Position numbers and translations under genes: made by a program. DNA of 64,000 nucleotides from Trissonchulus latispiculum (Eukaryota > Nematoda > Enoplea > Enoplida > Ironidae): positions 19,823 through 83,822 of the forward strand of contig JASAND010030650.1 in the NCBI GenBank assembly GCA_030248195.1. The letters run 5' to 3'. Position 1 is the stretch's first letter. Every line of letters starts with the position of its first letter. This document shows, in pieces, positions 58,501 through 64,000 of this stretch. The notes beneath the pieces are model-generated. The model made no database searches, was not told the origin of the DNA, and was given only the letters and a program-made list of their open reading frames with translations.

Positions 58501-59921
58501 CAAAACTGACTCAGCACCCTTAGGGACCAGTAGCGGTCGTCACTTTTTGGTATAATCCGAGTACGCGGACGAAAGGTATATATTATTTGCGGACGCGGAC
58601 CTAAGGTATAAAACGCGGATCCAAAGCGGATCACGTTAAAATAATCTGCTTGCAGCATAAAGTAATCCGGTTTCATAAATGACTTACAGAAAGAAGCACA
58701 TCTAATAGGGGTATCTTCATTGCCGAGAATTGCATTGCCGAGAATGCACATTGCTGAGAAAGGCATTGCCGAGAATTGCATTGCCAAGAAAGTCAAAGAA
58801 TCATAAATTGCACTGCTGAGAAAGTATATTTATGAAACCTGCTTGCACATGTATCACACTCACACAATTGTTTTTGCACATGTATCACACTCACACTCAC
58901 ACACTAAGGTTAGATGACTATATATTTTGAACAAGCTTCCTGCAAGTTTTAAGGCAAAATTTGCCGATTATTCATTTAAAATTCATTTATTTCAACACAC
59001 AGTTAAGTATATATTTGTCGACACGTCCGTTTACAAAATGCAACAAATATATACTACAAGCGATTAATTGCAACGTAAACAGTTTTTCGTACGTTGTAGA
59101 TCTCTTGCGCCTCTGTACGAAGACCGAAATTTGCGGATTATATATTCGTTTAAAATTCATTTATTTAAGTATTCAATTACGTACACTGTTTCACGAAAAC
59201 ACTTGCTGGAGTCATTCCTAAAGTTTAAAAACACAAAAGTAACGAAAACAAATTACTAAAAAACTAGGAACTTTTAACTTAAACTTCTAGAGATTAACAA
59301 CATTTTATAAAGTTATCACATGGAACACAGAAGCCCGCTCCTAAGAACAACTAACAACTAGTAAACAACCACAAAATTTAGAAATAAAATAAAGTTGCTA
59401 AAATAAACTCATCGTTAAGAGTGCTGCAACATAATTTTTCAGCTTGATATTTTTCCGGGGGGAGGATTTCTACTTCTACAATTTTTCCGGGGGGTGGATA
59501 TTTTTAGGAGGAAAGATTTCATCCTGACATCGACTGTCAGGGAAAGAAAAGAGTTCCCAGTCTTCGCAGCAGTTCTTTTGAAAATGTAAAATTTTGCGGG
59601 ATCTCTTGCACCTTCCCCCAGCCTAAACTTTCGATTTTTGACCAATACCTTTATAATTTTGTATGGGTGCATACTAGGCGATATATAAATTCAAAAATTT
59701 AAAAATTTAAAAATAAAAAATTTAAAAATTTTAATTGGTTGGTAGGGAGACCAAGGGCAACTTGGATATAAGCGAAAGCTGTAAACTTATACAGAGTTAA
59801 CGAAAAGCTGAATCGAAAAACTGATTTCAGATTCGTGGTCAGCGCTTCACAAAACACCTGAATGCAAGTTTTCAGCAGAACCAGGAACAAAAATTTTTAT
59901 CTATATCATAGGGGTCGCGCA
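58501..59921. other. Mixed non-coding sequence with short duplications
   Basis: 58720-58830 is a short tandem run of CATTGCCGAGAAT-type units, also seen once at 6190-6215 in the SLC22-like intron. 58845-58905 has two CACATGTATCACACTCACAC copies. 58965-59200 has two related blocks with TTTAAAATTCATTTATTT. No exon recognised. Confidence 0.45.
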
Positions 59922-60313
59922 GGGGCGCACCCAAGATTTTGAAAAGGGGGGGGGTCGAGCCGGAAAAAATTTTTTGCCTTCGCCTGACACGTTTACGGGG
60001 GGGGGTGGCGGTGGCGAGGTTTTCAACAAAGTTCGTTTTGGGAGCCACAAAAATGACGAGATTTAGGAGTCGTCGCCAGCCGACGTGGGGGGTCTGGGGG
60101 GCGGAGCCCCCAGAAGTTGAGAAAATTTTTGAAATTTTTAAAAAAGCCGTAATGGAAATCTTTAAAAAGATTTCAATAAAAGTTGAGAAATTCCTTGACA
60201 TAACGGCAAAATAGTGTGAAAAAATTTGAATAAAAAGCTCTGCGAGGCGCATTGTTAAAATCGATATACAATAGTGCAGCAGGCGCGAAAAATTAAAAAC
60301 ATGATGTAGAAAA
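59922..60313. mobile_element. Repeat with CGGAGCCCCC hairpin, inverted relative to 38990-39480
   Basis: Starts GGGGCGCACCCAAGATTTTG, then a G run and GTCGAGCCGGAAAAAATTTT. It contains TCTGGGGGGCGGAGCCCCCAG and ends near GATGTAGAAAAGCAGG. GCAGG on both sides (near 59919 and 60315) could be a target duplication. It interrupts a copy of the ATAGGGGTCGC hairpin-ended element. Confidence 0.55.
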
Positions 60314-60489
60314 GCAGGCACGCACTTTTTTGAAATCGTTTACGAGAGTGATGTTTTTTTTCCGGTTTCTCGCTTTTGATGTCTCATAAGGGGGTTTTGT
60401 ACATAGCTTGAATAACTACAGATAGAAAAATTTTTGCCTATGAAACCCATATATATTCTTGTAGTACAAATCAAAATATTATTAGGATT

Positions 60490-61187
60490 ATTTTTACTGG
60501 GGGGGGGGGGGGTGGATGGATTCCTACGGTGGATGGTGGTGGACGCCTACGCTGGTTTGGACATGTGTGCAGAATGGGAGAACAGCGGCTACCCAAAGCA
60601 TTGCTGTTCTCTGCTGTACCGCATGGTTGGAAATGTTCCCGTACTGCCCCGAAGAAAAGATGGGTTAACCTAGTGGAAGCAGACGTTGTCCATCTTAAGC
60701 CAGCTTATGGAGCAGCCAATTGGACCAGGAACTGGACATCAATCTGCTTGGACCTGGCTCAAGATCGATTGCAGTGGCGTCAAATCGTAGCCGATAGGTT
60801 GGCAAGCCATAACTACGCCAGTGGTTGACGGCAATAAGTACAAGTAAGTACAAGTAAGGGGGGGGTGGGCCCCCCACTCGGCAATCTCCCCCCCATAAAT
60901 TTTTACCTCCCCCCACATAAGTCAAAAAATTGCCAGATTTCACCATTTTTACCCTAAATTTTCAAAAATTTCTCCGGCTTCGCCGGAATTTCGCTTTTTT
61001 AGCGTAAAAAACACCTAAAATTAGTAATTTTTTAGCTATTTTTGGCAATTTTTACACAAAAAAACGTAAAAATATGCCCCCCACTTTTGGTGAGCCCCCC
61101 CCCATCGATGGGGGGGGCAACTTTGAACCCCCCCCCATATCGCCCCCCCCCCCATAAATTTTGGCCTAAAAATAAGCCAGTATGGGG
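60490..61187. mobile_element. G-tract element carrying a LINE fragment
   Basis: Left TTTTTACTGGGGGGGG, right CCTAAAAATAAGCCAG, and the CCGGCTTCGCCGG hairpin at about 60972. The LINE piece at 60529-60840 lies just inside its left G run. Confidence 0.55.
60529..60828 (+). pseudogene. LINE (non-LTR retrotransposon) ORF2 C-terminal fragment
   Basis: One open frame to a TGA: GGGRLRWFGHVCRMGEQRLP, then PKKRWVNLVEADV, DLAQDRLQWRQIVADRLASH. R-L-R-W-F-G-H-V-x-R-M, the K-K-R-W spacing and D-R-x-x-W-R are typical of the region after the reverse transcriptase domain in many invertebrate LINEs. The polymerase, endonuclease and 5' end are gone. The 3' end is a short GTACAAGTAA tandem tail, as left by target-primed integration. 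A dead 5'-truncated copy. Confidence 0.85.
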
Positions 61188-61379
61188 TAATACTTGCTAT
61201 ATGGTTAAACAGTACACATATCGGGGTCGTTCAAATGCTATATGATTTTCCGTCTCTGTGCGTAATTTTTCGGTACTGGCCGGCCAAAATTGGTGAATTT
61301 TGGGTCGAACTTTGAACTTAATTTTTTCGCTTATTTTGCTACATGGGTGGCTCAAATTTTGCATACATAGGTTTTTTGA

Positions 61380-62395
61380 GACGGAGAATCGATTCCCGCT
61401 ATCAGTTTTGCTGCCCGAGTAGCCCAAGTTGTTGGGCTGGTTCCACTTGACCGTCTGAGGGGTCAGTTCGGTAACCGCTTCCTGGAGGTCCATAGTAGGC
61501 TTTACTTTGCCTCTCCAAACTTTGTCTATAGGGATTTTCTGGTGCGCCCAGCTCATTCCCCGTGTCCGTTTTGCCGTCTGACCCACCCATCTTGCTGTGC
61601 TGGTTCCACTTTGCCGTCTGGAGGGCCCGGTCGGTACCGACTTCCGGGAACTCCATATAGGACTGTACATAGCCTCTCAAAACATTGTCTATAGGGGTTT
61701 TCTGGTGCGCCCAGCTCATTCCTGGCATCCGTTTTGCCGTCTGGCCCACCCATCTTGCTGTGCTGGTTCCACTTTGCCATCTGGAGGGTCAGGTCGGTGG
61801 GAGGTCATGGGGTCAAAAATGAAATTTTCCAAAAGTGGTCAAATTTGGTACCAAATGAAAGCCGTAAACGAGCTGAGCAACTTTTGTCATAGAACTGCAT
61901 GCTGAAAGTGGCTGTAGAGTGCTGTGGTGGGGTGGGGTGGGGACTTAGGCGATTTTGGGTCAAAAATGAATTTTTTCTAAAGTGGTCAAATTTGGTACCA
62001 AATGAAAGCCCTAAGCGAGCTGAGCAACTTTTGTCATAGAACTGCATGCTCAAAGTGGCTATAGAGTGCTGTGGTGGGGTGGGGTGGGGACTTAGGTGAT
62101 TTTGGGTCAAAACTAAAATTTTCCAAAAGTGGGCAAATTTGGTATCAAATGAAAGCCCTCAGCGGGCTGAACAACGATTGTCATAGAACTGCATGCTCAA
62201 AGTGGCTGTGGAGTGCTGTGGTGGGGTGGGGTGGTGACTTAGGCGATTTTCGGTCAAAAATGAAATTTTTCAAAAATGGTCAAATTTGGTACCAAATGAA
62301 AGCCCTGAGCGAGCTGAGCAACATTTGTCATAGAACTGCATGCTCAAAGTGGTTGTGGAGTGCTGTGGTTGGCTTGCTTGCTACTGTTGAAAGAT
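61380..62395. mobile_element. Second copy of the composite element (160-bp units then 147-bp units)
   Basis: Three ~160-bp units (GGGCTGGTTCCACTTGACCG at 61429, related at 61589 and 61749), then four 147-bp units. GAGCTGAGCA/GGGCTGAACA recurs at 61870, 62017, 62164 and 62311, spacing exactly 147. Same order as 25610-26840. Confidence 0.85.
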
Positions 62396-62405
62396 ATCTA
62401 TATAT

Positions 62406-62996
62406 ATATACAAGTAACAAAAATGCTCCGCACAAAAGGGGATAATATGTGTGTTGGTCGTCTATGTCTATGTCTATGTCTATGTCTGTCGTTTAATCCG
62501 GTTGAGAAAGAAAGTATATAAATCCGACACAGCAAGTTTGGGTGGGTGGTTCTGTGGCGAAAGTTGTTCAGTTCGATGCGGGCCTTCATTTGACTCGAAA
62601 TTTGACCACTTTTGAAAATTTTAATTTTTGACCCAAAATCGCCTAAGTCCCCACCCCACCCCACCACAGGCCTCTACAGCCACTTTAGGTACGCACTTCT
62701 ATGACAAAAGTTGCTCAGTTCGATGCGGGCTTTCATTTGGTACCAAATTTGACCACTTTTGAAAATTTTAATTTTTGACCCAAAATCGCCTAAGTCCCCA
62801 CCTCACCCCACCACAGCCCTCTACAGCCACTTTAGGTACGCACTTCTATGACAAAAGTTGCTCAGTTCGATGCGGGCTTTCATTTGGTACCAAATTTGAC
62901 CACTTTTGAAAGTTTTAATTTTTGACCCAAAATCGCCTAAGTCCCCACCCCACCCCACCACAGCCCTCTACAGCCACTTTAGGTACGCACTTCTAT
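62406..62996. mobile_element. Inverted 147-bp array with element end
   Basis: Begins ACAAGTAACAAAAATGCTCC, then ATAATATGTGTGTTGG, a (CTATGT)n run and ATCCGGTTGAGAAAG. This is the reverse complement of the 26840-26895 end of the composite element. Then 147-bp units in reverse orientation (CTATGACAAAAGTTGCTCAG at 62699 and 62846, end at 62993). Confidence 0.82.
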
Positions 62997-63240
62997 GCAG
63001 GGTTTTTTTTTTGTGCATTTTACTGTGCATATGCACACTTTTTTTCCAAAATGCACACTCGAATTTAAAAATGCACACATAAATGCACAGTCAAATTTTG
63101 CTTCCGCTAACCACAAAATGCTCTAAAAAATTTCCAAAGTGCTTTAAATTTTAAAAAAAGCTCTAGCTTTTAGCTGGGGGCTGCCGCCCCCAGACCCCCG
63201 CTTTTTCTTACGTACTATTTTTCGGTCATGGCAACGTCGC
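62997..63240. other. Repeat remnants (TGCACA-rich and GGGGGCTGCCGCCCCC hairpin)
   Basis: ATGCACAC repeats at 63010-63095, then GGGGGCTGCCGCCCCC AGACCCCCG, related to the hairpin in 38990-39480 and 59922-60313. Confidence 0.5.
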
Positions 63241-63305
63241 TACAACCTTTCTTTGTTTTATTCTTCCTCACTAAAGCCACTAATTATTGAATTATTTTGC
63301 TTTAG

Positions 63306-63471
63306 ATTGTAAGTATATATTTATACTAGTGTGCGTTCCTTCATCGTCAAAAATAAAAGGCTGGATTAAGCCAATTTTTCTTAAAGCATTTCTTTACATT
63401 TTCTTCTTCTACAACGGTTCGACGTGTGCAATGCTAGCTCTCTTATTGCCGTTTGTTAATCTGTTAAAATG
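63306..63471 (+). CDS. Possible membrane-protein exon (MFS-like), partial
   Basis: Between TTGCTTTAG (acceptor) and GTAAGA (donor at 63472). Phase 1 in and 2 out. It encodes IKPIFLKAFLYIFFFYNGST and LALLLPFVNLLKW. L-K-A-F-x-x-x-F-F followed by L-P-F resembles TM1 of MFSD6-type major-facilitator proteins, but the match is short and no second exon is visible before the window ends. It could be chance. Confidence 0.35.
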
Positions 63472-63479
63472 GTAAGAAA

Positions 63480-64000
63480 TTGTTCATAAAAATTTCTTTC
63501 GTGTTCAAAATTCCAAAAAATTCCCAACCTCTGGGGAATTCCGCCCACAGACCTCCCCGGCGTCGACTTTCAATCTAATTTCTGCATTATATATATACGT
63601 CAGATATATATATTAAATGGCTACCCGCAGAACAGGGCTGAATTACACCAATACGTAATTTCAGCTCGGATTTTATCGTTACTTTGAAGAAATTTTTGAA
63701 TTATATAAGTAAATTTGGCAGCAAATTGACAATCCTATGTTGATTTTATGTTATTCACAATTTTGCGCTTAATAGGTTCGCAGCATTGCAGGTGTCAAAA
63801 TCCGACACCTATATACGTTAGTTTGTATAGTTCTGCATTTGCCTAAATATCAGTATACGTGTGCTAACCAGCTAAGATTTAAAATCGTCATCAAAACATC
63901 AACTAAAGCGTGGGATTCCAGTTGAAGTCAAAAATGCGTAGAACACAAAATTACGGCCAAAAATGTACGTCATAGTTCAAAATAAGCAATTTTTTAAAAA
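63480..64000. other. AT-rich non-coding sequence at window edge
   Basis: CTCTGGGGAATTCCGCCCACAG at 63529 in shorter blocks matches the hairpin repeat of 38990-39480. Otherwise nothing is recognised. Confidence 0.4.

Overview
This is a eukaryotic, spliced, AT-rich window (by eye) from an invertebrate animal genome with heavy loads of non-autonomous transposons and tandem repeats. It carries two recognisable multi-exon protein genes facing each other. The phylum cannot be fixed from this sequence alone. Intron-rich, metazoan-specific calsyntenin and an SLC22-type transporter place it in Metazoa.

Region 1 (1-7.85 kb, + strand): seven 3' exons of a major-facilitator transporter of the SLC22 (organic cation/anion) type. 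They give 390 codons plus stop, and all exon phases join. The N-terminal exon(s) are not seen and probably lie before position 1. One intron has a GC-AG boundary. The introns hold a ~2 kb palindrome with a second transposon nested in one arm.

Region 2 (7.85-13.2 kb): convergent intergenic/3'UTR space. It has a GC-rich hAT-like MITE and an unusually long stretch without coding sequence next to the 3' end of the second gene.

Region 3 (13.2-22.7 kb, - strand): fifteen consecutive exons of a calsyntenin gene. They run from the end of the cadherin region through the LamG-like domain, membrane span and acidic tail to the stop codon (820 residues). Both kinesin-light-chain-binding W-D-D motifs are intact. 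A possible further upstream exon sits at 50.2-50.3 kb. If it is real, a 27.5 kb intron filled with repeats separates it from the rest.

Region 4 (22.8-64 kb): almost entirely repeats. These include hAT-like elements with GC-hexamer ends (one with a perfect 8-bp target duplication), a family of long fold-back elements of ~750 bp, and a 1.17-kb element inserted in one of them. There are several arrays of 145-149-bp tandem units, and a ~8-kb block of ~300-bp and 335-bp units with small hairpins ending in AAT runs. G-tract elements with 5-bp duplications, long TA runs and one LINE reverse-transcriptase tail fragment complete the list. At the right edge (63.3-63.5 kb, + strand) is a possible membrane-protein exon.

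The strongest unusual signals are the nested fold-back/insertion at 52.6-54.5 kb, the recurrent exact 147-bp repeat period in repeats of different sequence, and a shared core (around CTTTCATTTGATACCAAA) found in otherwise different repeat families.
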